Below are positions 23,364 to 36,953 of a stretch of DNA of 64,000 nt, one piece after another. The DNA comes from Glandiceps talaboti (lineage: Eukaryota > Hemichordata > Enteropneusta > Spengelidae). The notes beneath the pieces are model-generated. The model ran no database searches. It was not told the origin of the DNA and saw only the letters and a list, made by a program, of their open reading frames with translations. A program made the translations under genes and the position numbers. Each line of letters begins with the position of its first letter. Within the stretch, counting starts at the first letter, position 1. The stretch lies in contig NC_135553.1 in assembly GCF_964340395.1 (NCBI RefSeq), positions 21,624,949 through 21,688,948 on the forward strand, read 5' to 3'.

Positions 23364-25590
23364 GGAAATTCTTTTTGTCCAGTTTAAAGTCATTATACCC
23401 CGCAAGCCAGGTTGAATGTTAAGGCGATAAATATTGGTTTTATTCCCTGGTCGTGCTGCGTCACGAAAACTCGTGTCCACGTCACTAGTTCTATGATGCA
23501 TATTTGTCACGCGTTCCAAATCGCCATTAATTTTGATGTGAGTTGGTGTTGAAATTCAAATTAATGCTGGATTTCATTAATCACTTGCCATGTTTTATTG
23601 CATTTCCTTGGGTACTCAGAAATGTATCTGCAAAAAGGTAAACAGTTCATATCTTACCTGGGGCATTCCAATCGTCGTGCAAAAGTGTGGGTAATCTAGA
23701 CTAGAAAGAAGATTGGTTGCAGAAAAGGATGTGTCAATATTGTGTGAAGTTAATAACTATATTTCCCATAACACTTAATTCAAAATTTCCTAACTCTAAG
23801 AGCCTATTACTTTCACTGCAGTAGTGAAAACGTCATGAATATTCATTGCTCAATCATTGCATAAACATTTCTTCCGTGTCCCGTGAAGCAGTGTGGCCTA
23901 CAACAAAGATCTCAAATTGGTTATTAAATTCAACTTGATGTTTATCTGAGATCACAGATATTGTAGGGGGTGTAAACTTATGAAAATGGCGACTCTCTAG
24001 AATCCAAAGTTCATGAAAATCCCTTTATTTCCTAGAATGGCGTTCACCTTAACATTGCTAATGTGGTGGCAGTGTTAAGGCCTTACCGCTGGTCCTGAGA
24101 CACATGCCCCTTTGCACATCTGGCAGCATAACATGCAGGCGAATAATCATGTTTTAGAGAAAAGAATTGAGGGCGGGCCACCTTTTACAAAAAGAATTCG
24201 AGAGGGTCATACTTTAAGCTACAGACTGGGCTTTATTTCTACCGGTCCTCCACCTTGAAATACTAAACCAAGCAAGCTTCCTTACGACGGAATTCAATCA
24301 AATGTAGGTAGGTAGGTATACGTGTGTATGAATGCATTGTTGGATGGATGAATGTTACCAAAATATTTTGCATTATTTCTAGTAGGCAAAACTTCGATTT
24401 GTAGTTGCTCTTGAAAGAATAAGTGCCTTTATGATGGTCGAAATAATATATTTGGGATAATTCCTCCAGCCACCCACAATCCAGACGTTCAGGGGGTTTA
24501 CCCCTAAGGGTTCTGGCAAGACATGTAGTCAAATATTCACATCTGTAATTCCACATTATTACCTATTTCACAAAATGACTAACAAGAGACAGAATACCTC
24601 AATGATCTTTAATTACCATCACATTACAAAGTATACAATTTAAACACCATGGAGAAACATAATCTTGAGTAACCAGCATGCATGTAGATAAAAGAAAATC
24701 ACGTGTGTACAAGCTGGCGTTTAATTCATAATAGCACACTTTATCACTACAGATGCCTTTGGGATGGCAATAAAAGTCAGAAAGCAACTACGAACCATTG
24801 TTTTGAAATTAAAGTTCCAAATTTCAGAAATTAAGAAAAGCCAATATTATCAATAATGTTGATACTTTTTATCGCAATCAAAGTAGTTAACATCCACTAT
24901 CTATGACACCATGACGTGTTTCGGTCATTTACATTGTTCAAGGAAGCATCATGCCATCTGCACGACAGAATGCCATTTTTGTTAAAAATCAGGATAATTC
25001 AGAATCTTAATAATCGAAATTAGTCTGACTAGGTGTGAAAGTAAAGAAAAACAGACATTTGATGCATTTCTATCTGAAAAATATTAATAATTGTAGATGA
25101 ATAGCCAGACATATGATATAGAGATAGATCGAAATACCAGTTGAAGTTGAGTATCGTTCTGCTTTTATAGAGCTGCAAGATGCACGTATTTTTAGGCAAA
25201 TCTTGGAAACTTCCTGTATTCACTTTATTTTAAAGGGGAACACCACTCCAGGCAATAATGGCATTTCCATAAACTGTGGATTCTGAAGAGATTTCACAGA
25301 AACAGCAAGTTGATTTTGTTCATTTATAGGAGACTTTTCTATGGGATATTGCATCATGGAAGATAGCAGAAATACATTATTCAATAGTTGCACACTGAAT
25401 ATTCATGACAGCTGTTCCACACTAAAGTGTATAGCATTTTGTACTCATGAACATTCAATGATTGACTTGATGTTTCTGTGATATCGCAAATATATGCAGG
25501 TCGTGTAAAATAATGAAAGGACTCTCCGGTACCCTATTTCGTGGAGTGGCATTCGTGGAGGGGAGTGGCATTTCGTGGAGTGGGAATGTG

Positions 25591-25596
25591 TTTATT
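25591..25596 (-). terminator. Poly(A) signal of copy B
   Basis: AATAAA on the minus strand three bases past the TAA of copy B. A very short 3' UTR would result. Confidence 0.4.
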
Positions 25597-25598
25597 GT

Positions 25599-25720
25599 TT
25601 AATGTTTCCAACTAGGTAATTCTGGAAAGGACATGGAGTGTGATGCAATGTCTGTAGATCTTGCCGTCATAACCATCTTTGTCCATGATGATCTTGCACT
25701 CCCAAGGAACACGTCAGATT
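25599..25720 (-). CDS. O-fucosyltransferase-like copy B, exon 4 (C-terminus)
   Basis: Acceptor tactcaacag, phase 1 in. Encodes SDVFLGSARSSWTKMVMTAR, then STDIASHSMSFPELPSWKH and TAA. Same FLGxxxSSWT motif and length as the last exons of copies C and D. Confidence 0.75.
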
Positions 25721-26279
25721 CTGTTGAGTAATATTTGAGGCAAATTAATCGAAATCGAGTTGAATGATTATCATTATAAAAGTAAAAAAAAAATTGCATC
25801 AATATTTTATCAACACATCATATATTTCATGACAAATTGAATTTATGTGATTAATAGTCAATTGTTTAAAGTCAAATTAATGTTAATTTGATTTTTTTAT
25901 TCAAACCCCATTTGGCCTTTGTTGAGAGATAGGGAGACATGTCATCAACACGCCAATATTTAGTTAATTTAAATGGTGGCAGTTGGCGCAGATATTGGAA
26001 GTTCCCATGTATGAAGCTAAGCATGTTATATTTCTTATTTCGTTAAGAACATAAACTTTTAATTTGTAAAGTAATTTATATGACACTTGTTAATGCATGT
26101 CACGGTTTACTACCCGTTCGGGCGATAAATAAACCTGCCAGTAATAGACACCTACCTATACGTGGTTTGGAATAGTTGAGGGGAGCAGCCCTGAAGCGAT
26201 TTCAAGCCAGAAACCCCGAGGTGAATGTGGTTAAACTACGATCCAAACAATAAAGAATGTTGTACAAACCGAATCTATG

Positions 26280-26370
26280 TTAACCAAATTTAAACTGAAT
26301 GCCTTCCATAAGGGCAAAGTCTTTAGATTTTCGTTTCTACATACAACAATTGTTGGAATGCCGCAACAGC
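26280..26370 (-). repeat. Interspersed repeat R2, copy 1
   Basis: A block around ataagggcaaagtcttta, followed by gttggaatgcc, recurs near 52265-52335 and, reverse complemented, at 58305-58375 and 58560-58640. Present in intron 3 of copies B and D. Class unknown. Confidence 0.55.
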
Positions 26371-27628
26371 ATATATGCGAATAGGTATGTTTGAAGTATG
26401 TAACAAATTTTAGTGAATTTGGAAAGTGCATCGTAAGATGTAGCCTAATTACTGAATAATATATGCGATAATTTACGTAATTAATGATTTGCAGTAATTA
26501 AGCTATATCTACAGAATGAATATGAAGCGTGTTGGAATAGTTTTTTTTAAAGCTTTAATTGATAAATTTGCACTATTAAAGATTTCCGGCAATGAGGCTG
26601 TATTTCAAGAGTGAAAGCTTCAAATTTCATATATTTTTGAGTATTCATACATATTCATTTAAATAGTTTTTTTTTAATTGTGATGTGTAATTTGCATAAA
26701 TAACCTATTTTAATTGCTTGATTTTGTCAATTGTCTTTGAAGGTTAAGGTCGAGGTCAGTGTTAATGGTCTAAACGACAGCTTAATAATATGGGATAATT
26801 CCTTGACTGGAGTCTCTAAATATTACAGTTTTCGGGTCAAGCCTTAAATATTGATTTTTGACCTCAAATGTGACTGCAATTCAGAATATTGTGATATGAT
26901 CACTAAAAGTAATGTTAATGTTTTTATCTTCTACATGTATGCTACCCGAAAACATGATTTTTTAAAAAGAAATTGCCAAAGAAAATACAAGTAAGTGTTT
27001 ATGGCATGCAAGTTTGTGTGTCTCTCTTTTGTGACTATGTCATCCCGAGCACACAACACTATAGAACACATAGTGTGAACACACGTGCACACAACACATT
27101 AGGTAGAAAACATCATTGCTCTGATGTGCAGTATAGATGCTCATCAGTCGAAATAACTCGAGCAGGCAATAGTACCAGGCAATAGCCTCTGCATTCGCGG
27201 CATTATCATTATAAAATAGTCTATTTAAAGAAGGTTATGTGATTCGATTCTAACCAATGACAGCTTGTGTAATAACGTTGAGGTGTAAAACACCGATATG
27301 GTTCAAATATGTGGGCTATTGTGCAAAGAAAGTGTCAGTATAACTTCAGTCCACCCTGTCCATTTTATCTTAAAAGGTTCCTATCAGGAGGTAGGTCGTC
27401 ATCCCTAGTATAGAATGCTACTCATTTGAACCGATCTACGATTGATCCAAAAATTTCGTATTGCATCGACTTTGATACAATTAGATTAGGTGCATGCAAA
27501 GTTTGATGTTGTGTGTGTGTGGGGGGGGGGAGGATGTATGTACTCATCTTTTTTTAAATATAAAATTCATAAAGATTCAAATCGACAACATTCCGTGTCT
27601 ATAAATATACTGTAAGGGTGACACTTAC

Positions 27629-27770
27629 TTCTACATATCTCTTGTTCGACCAGTGACAACATATAGTTGTCTTCTTTATATACGTCAAGTTCATGATCAG
27701 TGCTATTCATGAAATACTCCTTATCAAACACATTAGGTATCTTACTTCTCTTTAAGTGTTCCATAAAAAG
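27629..27770 (-). CDS. O-fucosyltransferase-like copy B, exon 3
   Basis: 142 nt, phase 0 in (tttatccacag) and phase 1 out (GTAAGT). Encodes LFMEHLKRSKIPNVFDKEYF, then a stretch ending YMLSLVEQEICR. The codon split by intron 3 becomes Lys here, against Gln in A and C and Glu in D. Confidence 0.75.
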
Positions 27771-29111
27771 CTGTGGATAAATCGCAATAGATTTTAACAT
27801 TCAAACAAGGGAACCTTCAGTATTTACAGGGAGGGAGGAAGTGCCGGCAGTAATCAAAGCCCGTCTGTTGCATTCCGTTTCATAAAATATTTACCCCTCA
27901 CTTTCCTTTTTTGACAAATAACTTGCACAAGTATTTATAAAAAGACATTGGTTAACATGCTCTCAGGCGTAAAAAGGAATAGGGAATCTCAGAATTAATG
28001 GTAATGACCATAGCCATCTCTGTCAGCACATTGATAGTTTTAAAGGCATTGGTGATGTCACAGTACATTTTGTGTATTAAATCTAATTGACGGACCTAAA
28101 GGTCAGAACTCTTAAAGACTAGATCTACTTTCTTACCACACACTTCCCACTTCATTCCTGCGAGACCTATGCATCTCCTGATATCACAACTAAGAATACA
28201 TTAACTATATGGTTGTAAGCATCGAACTGACTGATATGTTCGGATATTGCGATACAGTGGTGGCAGTGTTGGGATATTGCAGCTGTAACATGTAGTAGCG
28301 GTAGCAGCAGTGGGATGCCAAAATCATATAATAATGCAAAGTTAGATAGTAAACTGAGTGAAAGTAAAATGCGACTCTCCCCTTACTCCATTTTCTATGA
28401 CCGTCCACGAGAACTGATTTGTAAAATGTGAGTTAGTTGTCTTTAACAAGAAGAGACAATGCTTCTACATTATAGAAAATTCAATCATATCTGATGATGC
28501 AGCTTGTTAAAAAGGCAATTAGTTATTATTCCCGAATACAGTTTTTCTTATTCAGTCAAAGACAATGCGCCACTAGGAGTTGGAGACGAATAATAACAAC
28601 CCCGTATGTGGCCAGTAGTTTCGTGGCTGAGTGCAGGAATATTATAAGGATTATATGTATTAAACATATGTACCAACATTATTCGATATCAAACAACTGT
28701 TATATGCATGTGTTTATTTCACCCAACTCAGATCAGCAGGAATATTCAGGGAATATTATGTTAAACCTAAACAAATTGATTTTGTTATAACTGTAAATGT
28801 AACTGTAAACTTATAAATGGACATCTGACACTTGAAATGGGCTTAAGGAAAATATTTCTGAATTTTGAATTAATTTTTATATAAAAACTAATCTTTATAG
28901 ATATTGATGAAGTACATTTTGCTACCTCCAATATGAAGAATTATAAACGAATCAAACACATCTCTTAAAGCTATAATAATGAAACATGACTGAAGGAAAA
29001 GAAGACTGCAAATTTCTCTAAACCAGATGTAATCTAAAAACCTCCGTAAGAATTGTTTGCTCCTTTATCCTTTGTTATCTTCCCGGTTATGGAGTTGTAC
29101 ATTTAGTAATG

Positions 29112-29200
29112 GTGAATGAATGAACGAATGAATGAATGAATGAATGAATGAATGAATGAATGAATGAATGAATGAATGAATGAATGAATGAATGAATGAA
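29112..29200. repeat. (TGAA)n array
   Basis: About 22 units in intron 2 of copy B, 30 bp from the exon 2 donor. In copy D the same site has only two units, followed by a 1-kb insertion. Confidence 0.95.
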
Positions 29201-29232
29201 TATACAAATATACATACATGAGTGTGACTTAC

Positions 29233-29377
29233 CGCTGCATATTGTGGATAAGCAACATATGTACACGAGAGATTATATTGATTAAGTAACATACGGATAT
29301 CTTCAACCACGTTTATAGCATTTTCATTAATTTGTAAAACCACAGCATACATTTCAGCCTTACATGTATGCTGGCAT
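29233..29377 (-). CDS. O-fucosyltransferase-like copy B, exon 2
   Basis: 145 nt, acceptor tttcttccaaag and donor GTAAGT. Encodes CQHTCKAEMYAVVLQINENA, then INVVEDIRMLLNQYNLSCTY and VAYPQYAA. The paired Cys after the HWRNKTGE motif and the L-S-C-T-Y-V-A-Y-P core are shared by all copies. Confidence 0.75.
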
Positions 29378-29449
29378 CTTTGGAAGAAATACAAATCATT
29401 TCTAGTTAACAATCACATAATTCTTAAGCGTCATGAATACACACATCCA

Positions 29450-29452
<3 letters not shown>

Positions 29453-29510
<58 letters not shown>

Positions 29511-29559
29511 GGTGAGCATCAATCTGCTAAGACAGTGCTCTATACCGCAGTGGCAGAGC

Positions 29560-29650
<91 letters not shown>

Positions 29651-29664
29651 TATATTATATATAC

Positions 29665-29713
<49 letters not shown>
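29453..29713. repeat. Two (TA)n arrays
   Basis: Arrays at 29453-29506 and 29561-29713, split by a 54-bp unique stretch (ctcggtgagc to gcagagcg), in intron 1 of copy B. Confidence 0.95.
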
Positions 29714-29718
<5 letters not shown>

Positions 29719-29817
29719 CACATTGACTTTCTTATTTTCATAAGTCGTGTAGTGATAGCAGAAAAAGCGTTAACCATACGAATAACAGCTTCTAATATTC
29801 TTATATGTTATCTCTCT

Positions 29818-29946
29818 CATACATACATACATACATACATGCATACATACATACATACATACATACATACATACATACATACACACACACATACATACAT
29901 ACATACATACATACATACATACATACATACATACATACATACATAC

Positions 29947-29979
<33 letters not shown>

Positions 29980-30055
29980 TACATACATAATACATACATA
30001 CATACATACATACATACATACATACATACATACATACATACATACATACATACAT
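29818..30055. repeat. (CATA)n array
   Basis: About 240 bp of CATA units with CACA blocks in intron 1 of copy B, close to the exon 1 donor. Confidence 0.95.
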
Positions 30056-30124
30056 CCGGATGCATCGTTTATATGTTGGATATAAGTAGCTCATCGATAT
30101 TTAATTAATCACACTTGATCTTAC

Positions 30125-31095
30125 ACTTCACCAGTCTTATTCCTCCAATGTATCGCAAGATAAGGTTTTCCATCACACATCCGTTTCATGGCAGCTTTGG
30201 CCACCTCTTGAATTCCCTTTGATCGCTCTAGATGTTTATTTATCTTCGCTGATATATTATTTATGTTGGGTATTTCATTTAGCTGATATCCTAACATGAA
30301 GAAGATTCCTAAACATTTAATCTGTCCGCTTCTTGGACCAACACCAGAATCGTAAAGTAATCTCCTTTTGTCATCTGTATTTATTATCGGAAGATCAATT
30401 CCATACAGCTTCGAAAATATCAGTCTGTGCATTTCATAATTTTCTAACCTATATGTCGAGTTTATACTGGACATTGGCATCATAACAACGTTCACTGTGC
30501 TGTTGCATTCTCTTTTAAAGTCCTCTAATGATGTGGTATGAAGAACTTTATGCAATTTCTCTGCATCAAAAGAAACATTGAACGTTCTCAAGTCCTTTTC
30601 TAACCCTCTACTTTGACTGCCATGTATTGGGAACGATACTTCTACAATGGATCTCTTTTGATACATTGCCATTATTGCTGCAATCTTGAAATTATTGTAC
30701 AAATAATTAACAGCAGCATTGTAGTATAAGATTGGTAATAGGTATCTTCCTGTGTTAGGATTAGCTACAGTGTCCTTCATCAAATCTTTGTCGACTGCCT
30801 TATGAGATGCACTGTGATTTGTCGAATGTTTCTCAACAGCATTATTTTCCATACTAGTATTTGTTGGCAAAGACTTTTTTCCATCGCTATTTATTCTGTC
30901 GGCATTGTAGACAGGAAACGTGCTCGTCGATACCCCTAATCCAAATGTTTCCCAGTAGAGGATCCACCCGAATGTAAAAGTACAGACAAGGATGAAGAGA
31001 AAAGCTTGTTTGGTAATCCTGATTTGTAAAGACCTAGAGAACAATCGGTGCAATATTAGTACAACAGCAAGGAACCGACATCGACACCTGATCAT
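30125..31095 (-). CDS. O-fucosyltransferase-like copy B, exon 1
   Basis: First coding exon of copy B; with exons 2-4 it gives 459 residues without a stop. The N-terminus has a signal anchor around AFLFILVCTFTFGWILYW, then a stem shorter than in A and C but with the same SDGKKSL and KDLMKDTVANPNTG elements. The catalytic part starts at GRYLLPILYYNAAVNYLYNN, has AAIMAMYQKRSIVEVSFP and ends with PYLAIHWRNKTGEV. The last residue differs from the Gly of A, C and D because the exon ends GT and not GG before the GTAAGA donor. The usual S/N-G-P-N after YYN is A-A-V-N here. Function inferred as for copy A. Confidence 0.75.
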
Positions 31096-31248
31096 TAATG
31101 GCGTAAATTTCTGTTGTCAATGATATATATGAGGCCTGTGTGTGATTTCCTCCTCGTTGCTAGGTTACAAATCAATTCACATGATTACAGTCGTCGAGTG
31201 GTTTTAAGAAGTACGCCGACGTTATAGTTGAAGTATGATCATTAGTTA

Positions 31249-31249
<1 letters not shown>

Positions 31250-31288
<39 letters not shown>

Positions 31289-31313
31289 CTCTCTCTCTCC
31301 CCCCTCTCTCTCA

Positions 31314-31386
<73 letters not shown>
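31250..31386. repeat. (CA)n(CT)n array
   Basis: CA units pass into a long CT tract 160 bp upstream of the copy B first ATG, in the putative promoter region. Confidence 0.95.
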
Positions 31387-31392
<6 letters not shown>

Positions 31393-31421
31393 CCTCCATA
31401 AGTGGAGGTATTACAATGGCG

Positions 31422-31422
31422 A

Positions 31423-31465
<43 letters not shown>

Positions 31466-31466
31466 G
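31422..31466. repeat. (CTGT)n array
   Basis: About 11 units. The right flank (aacggctggctcaattgcaa) is loosely like the flanks of the arrays at 6.1 and 7.1 kb. Confidence 0.9.
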
Positions 31467-32350
31467 TGAAACGGCTGGCTCAATTGCAATGTAATTCGGT
31501 ACATATAATGTTAAGGGTAATGGCTAGAGCTGATTACTAAAGTGGTTTTTAGCGAGATCTGTTCATGTTAATTAGATCAATTTGCATATCAATGGAATCG
31601 ACTAATTAAGCAATATTGTGTTGAATGTTAATTATATTCGTGTATACTTTGCTTGGTACATTGATAACGATAAGATATAGATTGAAAGATTGAAAAAAGT
31701 AAGTTCGTAATATCTGTCTGACATTCAAATCACAATATAATTACTAGTATGAATTTAAGAGAAATCTGAAGGCTGCCCTCAGCGGCCGTCCATTGTCAGT
31801 GCAGTTGTTGTTATAAATGTCGTCTCGTGAGGACAATCCCTGAACTAGATAGCGTTTCGATGAGACCAAATCGGAAACATTTGGTGAGTATTCATATTTA
31901 GCTCTGCCTTTGGATCTAGTGGGTCTACATTTCAATTGAATAAAAAAATCCTTGTACGTTACCATAGCAACGGATATTGGAATAACAATTACTTTATGAA
32001 CTCAGCATAACAAACTATGCCATGTAAGGTGGATTCTAACCAAACAGACACTATCAATTTTCTAGTATTACAAACATACATTTTACCAAAACATGACATT
32101 TTAAAGCCTAATTTACATTTCCATGGAAACAGTTCTCCCCTTTTAGATTTGTGTTACAACTGATAGCACCGACCCATATGTGTGTTAATGGTTAGAAAAT
32201 GTTTTTACAACTTTTCATCTTTTATTTCATGTTTGGTGAATTTGGCTATCATGGCAATGGACTTTCATAAAATGACTACTTTTTTGACATATGCCAATCA
32301 ATCGACTATCGGTCAATTATTGCTAAGCTTGAAAATTGTATTTACAGATT
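31467..32350. other. No gene recognised
   Basis: 5' flank of copy B and spacer. No coding region is supported. Confidence 0.45.
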
Positions 32351-32354
32351 AAAG

Positions 32355-34180
32355 TAGTATCCCTCTGCACGCACACACAAATGTTAATTAAATAGGCATT
32401 TTGTCACAAATACTGTAACAGCTGTAAATACCTGTAAGTATCGTGCAGTGGTCTCTGCCATCGAAATTGCAACTTGGGTCAATTCACACAGACAAAAGCC
32501 AATAAAACTACTTTTTGTTTGTGAGAATACAGAAGATTTTTCACCCCAAACTCTTTGATCAAACACCAGATTCCTTTATACCTGTCGTTACAGAGCAAGT
32601 TTCTTGCAACAACAGATTATTTGCTGACGATTGTTATTATACAGAGAAGGCAAGAACACCGTTGATAATCAAAAATTACAGAAAGACACTTACTCACTTT
32701 GGGCAAATAAATGACAAATGAAATTCAATATTTCCAAATGTCACACGTAACTAGCTACAAATAAACAACCTGACCCATACAAATTACAACATAGACAATA
32801 AACAACTTCCAACATTCAATCACAATCCATATCAAAGAATTCAAGCACCATCCATATCAAGGCATTCAAGTGTCATATCAGTTTTGCTAGAACCAACATA
32901 ACAGACAAATCACTGGCAAAGCAAGCATACGAGGACTACTCCTAATGACATCTTTACAACTCTAGCCATAAAGTTAAGGAAATGGCCTACATCACCCTAG
33001 TAATATCTTGGTTTGAATGGGTATTGAGATGATGTTATTATAAGAAGACATCTTTTCTCATATCAATGACCATGGCCTGACAACAATTAATTATGCTAAT
33101 TGTCCAAGATTTAAGCAAAACAGCTGTCACAACTACCAATTACTAGTTTTTCATGTCATCTAAATTCCTACCAAAATTACACAGACAAGACACAATCCTT
33201 TAGAAAATACTGTTTTACCTATTAGATGCTTATATTAATAATCTTACAGCCATGAACTAAAATGCTAATGACTGTATTAGACACTACAGCTATTGAATCG
33301 CAAACATTTATTGTATTAAATATATTCCAATCTGTTCATATTTAATGGTTAGTAAAAAAAACTGTACACAGTAAATTACTAAGCTACAAGTCTTCGTTGG
33401 AACCAGCATATCACTCAGTCAAATCCCTGGAAAGGCAAGTACTACATGCTGTATATGGACTACTCCAGCATCATATTTACAACTCTCGCCGTAAAGTTAA
33501 GGAAAATGACTACCTTACCCTTGTAAGACTTTGTCCCCATCATGGAATCCTCTCAACAAAATTTAAGTCTGGAAAGAGGGGCCTACAAATTTAACCAAGA
33601 GCAGCCAGATTCGTTATACTAGTAAATGGTTACAATTGGAAGGCCAACGTCCAAAGTATGATCAACCAACTGGAATGGAAATCACTTGAAGAACGGAAGG
33701 CTGTATACCCAGACTTGACACTTATTTACAACATTTCAAATCAAACATTTGCTGTCGACATCCTCAGACTACCAGTCATGTGACTGTCCGAAAGAACTCG
33801 TGATATCAAATGTTATTAATGCACTCAGTCAACAATAAATTCTTACCCGTATTCCTTTTAGCCAACAACAATCCCCAACTGGAACTGTTGACCGTTGGAC
33901 TTTAGGGAACCACTCTCCAATACAGCCGCAACAGTGCCCTACAAACTCTGGATGTCATGTCAGATAATGTGAAGCTTCCTGTATGGATTGTTCATGATAT
34001 TGTATCACTGTATTTATAGTCAATTTTAAAAAGTTCTACTTACCAAACGAGCGATGTCATGATGGATGTGTATACGATCTGTATTTCTGCAAGTTCAATT
34101 TTATACGTCATACATATATGCAGAATACGATACAAGCTGCTACCATACCAGTGTGACCATATACGTATTCTGTGCTCGAA
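32355..34180 (+). mobile_element. CR1/Jockey-like LINE fragment 1
   Basis: It shows NRLFADDC (about 32610), the F-A-D-D catalytic motif of reverse transcriptase, and then, frame-shifted, the tail KSLERQVLHAVYGLLQHHIY, RRKVKENDYLTLVRLCP, AARFVI, YNWKANVQSMINQLEWKSLE and LIYNISNQT, typical of LINE RT C-termini. The tail segment is partly duplicated at 32880-33010. Both flanks match 50465-51810 beyond the coding part, so this is one element family with defined ends. It is inactive. Confidence 0.75.
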
Positions 34181-36953
34181 TTAAATCAGTGAAAGTGACA
34201 CTATACGAAAAGTCCAATTTACCCACCTTCACCCTACATGTGGCCCACCTAACTACCATATCTGTCCATGGGTAGTACGAGACGAAGTACCACTTTTGAC
34301 TGTCTACTACCCCAGGTGAGAAATCACCAAGGGTAAATTAAGTCAAAGGTGGAACTTCGAATTCGTCTCATACGCACCACATTTACACATCCTCTGCCCA
34401 AGATTTACCCCTGTGGAAAGACATGGTCAAATGTAACTATTCATGTCGTGTGAGGTACTATGATTTATTGTTTTTAGATTTATCTAACTGAGAGATCATT
34501 TGTCTGGTTATAAAAACAAATGTCTTGATATGCATTGGTGTTGACAGAAAGCCAGACTGGTGTAAGTCGCTGATTTTTTTATTCATGAAGAATTCAATAT
34601 TATACCAGTTTTACAATATACTGGCACAAACATCTCGTGTCAATACTTTGATGTTATTGTAATAGAATAGGACGAATGAGAATGGAGTGGTGTAAACTAA
34701 CTTGAGTTGCAATAAAACTTACAGGTAACTGAATATATATAAATGGGTAGGAGTTTTAGGTTGAAACGAATCAACAGTTTTGTTGGCTTTTCGTAGCGTG
34801 AGTCGAATCCGTTTCCTTTGACAATGTCAAGAGTGTATGAAATAAATTACTGTTAACTAGTCAACAAGTGTTCAGGTGGGGTATAACATGCATTTTCAGA
34901 TAATAAATTCGTGTGACTTTGACAATGGTCACAGTACAAATATTCATCATTATTAGAGGCGAAAACTGAATCTAACCTTGACAATGGTCACAGTACAGGT
35001 ATTCATCATAATTATAGGTGAAAACTGAATGCAGACCCAAATTCACTAATCATGATTGATTTTATGACTCACATCTTAAACAAGCGACTTAGCCAAGACG
35101 ATAAAAGGACAACCAGAATCTGTATACTTTAACGAAGGATTGTCTTCAAATAATCATTTCCCCTTTCATCTTTCCTTGTCTTATACAGCAGGAGTTGCGT
35201 TCATCTGTGTTTATATGAAACTTTACCAATATTTTATAACCTAATATACTATTACCTATGCGACGAACGTGTTCCTAAAATATGGAGTCAACATAAAGAA
35301 GTGGTTGCTTGCGCAATTTGTTTAAAAAAAACCACGCATGTGAAATATATGCATGCGGAATATCACTGAAATAAACACGCATGTGAAATATATGCGCGTG
35401 GAATCTCTTGGGAAAATCTTTGACTAAAAGCCTGTAATCTCTTCTACCTCTGCTAGGAGAACATTCAATGCCGTAAGAAACACATAATTCACACGCTTAC
35501 CCTTTCCAAAGTTGTAAGGTTAGCAATAACATATACATATCTGATATTCATAATACTTCTGTAGTCCTAACTGACTTTAGCTGTATAGATTAATTCTACA
35601 TATTGCATTTACCAAGACAATTACTGTGGGGTTTGCGTACCCATTAAATACATTCTTATTTGTCGAAGTAAAACTGACAGGGCCTTGTATTTCGACACTG
35701 CAAATCATTTTTCACATCTTACCAGTCGGTATGTGTATTTGTGAGGAAGGGAGACTGCAACCAATTCTAAAGTTTTTATAAATATGTGTTATAGATATAT
35801 CCTATACTTATATATTAATTATCTGTGATAATACCACGTTGCCTCTGACAACTGACCTGGCTCCAGTGTGAAAGCAATTGTATATGTGAAAATAAAAGAC
35901 GGAAATGTGGTTTTACAATGGGCAACGTCAACTCATCACCACAAAGGAATATGTGTTATTTTTAGGAAATACAACTCCGAGTCAGCCTTAATGCACCTCC
36001 GTGTATGTCCTTTACTTGTGGTACCTTTTAGGTCAAGAATTGAGCATTCCCTTTCTAATTATTTTCAGAGAATAAACACAAAAGGTTTTGACGATTTATA
36101 TCGTCATGAGATTTCATCATCATCATTCGGCTGCGGAGTAGGCTACCACAAGTTTTCTCCAAGCACGATCAGTGGTGATTTCAACATGCCCACAAAATCC
36201 ATTAGTAAACTCTGTGTGTATATGTGTGGGATATGACGTATGGTGACGTCGTGGTCTTCTTTTACTTACAATGTTGGAGCACACAAAGAGTTTACCTTCT
36301 AACATGCTTTTCAACTGGCATTCGGAGGATGCGTCCAAAGTGTTCCTGAGGTATCAGTCATGGCATATGCTGGCAGATGGAACCCGATCTAGACGTACTG
36401 TTTAATATGACCCTGTAGCATGAGACAGCAAAAGAGTTGTCTTATGTTCAGTGTCTTTCGAGATCGCCCTCGTCGTCACGGAACGTTTTTTTTTAAAGCT
36501 AGCGGCTCGTTTGAAAATCAAGCACTAATATGTACTGGTGAGTGAGACAGAAGAGACGTTGCATTCGTAAACAAAGAAAGCTTGATGAACTGTTGCCATC
36601 ATATAGTTATACAAATTCAGTTCCGACGCCATTTTAGTGTCAATTTATTATAAATAGGTTTACGAACAGAATTTCCATCACCATTCTTACACAGAAATAT
36701 ATTTTTATTTTGATGTTAAAATACCCCAATTTTTTTAAATCTATCAAAATAGTTCCATCTTGATTACAGTCAGTGCCTAAATATACAGACCTCTATGTCA
36801 TCATCACTTTCTCCATTAAAAAAAATGCAAAGCGCGGTGTTCGAATATGCGAGGTATTTAATAAAAGTTCAAAAATAATAATATATCGAATGCTGTATGT
36901 GTGTTCACCACTACATTTACGTTATTTGAATAGTTGGGGGTTTAGTAGGGGTT
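34181..36953. other. No gene recognised; two small tandem duplications
   Basis: Holds a two-copy tandem repeat of about 65 bp at 34911-35035 (around tgacaatggtcacagtacag), a two-copy repeat of about 50 bp at 35330-35395 (around cacgcatgtgaaatatatgc) and a short inverted repeat at 34280-34371. Open frames at 35868-36236 and 36123-36338 show no recognisable domain. Confidence 0.5.

Larger units (their letters stand above)
21425..23535. repeat. Segmental duplication, unit 2
   Basis: Second copy of 15490-17720. It carries the degenerate exons 4 and 3 of pseudogene A' and ends in repeat R1 (copy 3, 23399-23530). No exon 1 or exon 2 is present at its upstream end; sequence homologous to the copy D 3' flank begins there instead. 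Confidence 0.8.
23540..31095. repeat. Segmental duplication, unit B (pairs with 55425-64000)
   Basis: Intron and flank blocks of copy B recur in the same order at copy D: 23560-25220 with 55430-57170, the exon 4 region, 26470-26560 with 57880-57960, 26740-27230 with 59250-59720, 27580-28430 with 60040-60930, 28490-29110 with 61500-62115, and exon 2. The two units differ by insertions and microsatellites. Confidence 0.85.

Noticed and set aside
34790-34830. tRNA B-box-like sequence (gtcgaatccg)
   Set aside because: No A box or cloverleaf could be formed around it.
35868-36338. Overlapping frames on both strands
   Set aside because: A donor-like site exists on the minus strand, but no partner exon or known motif was found.
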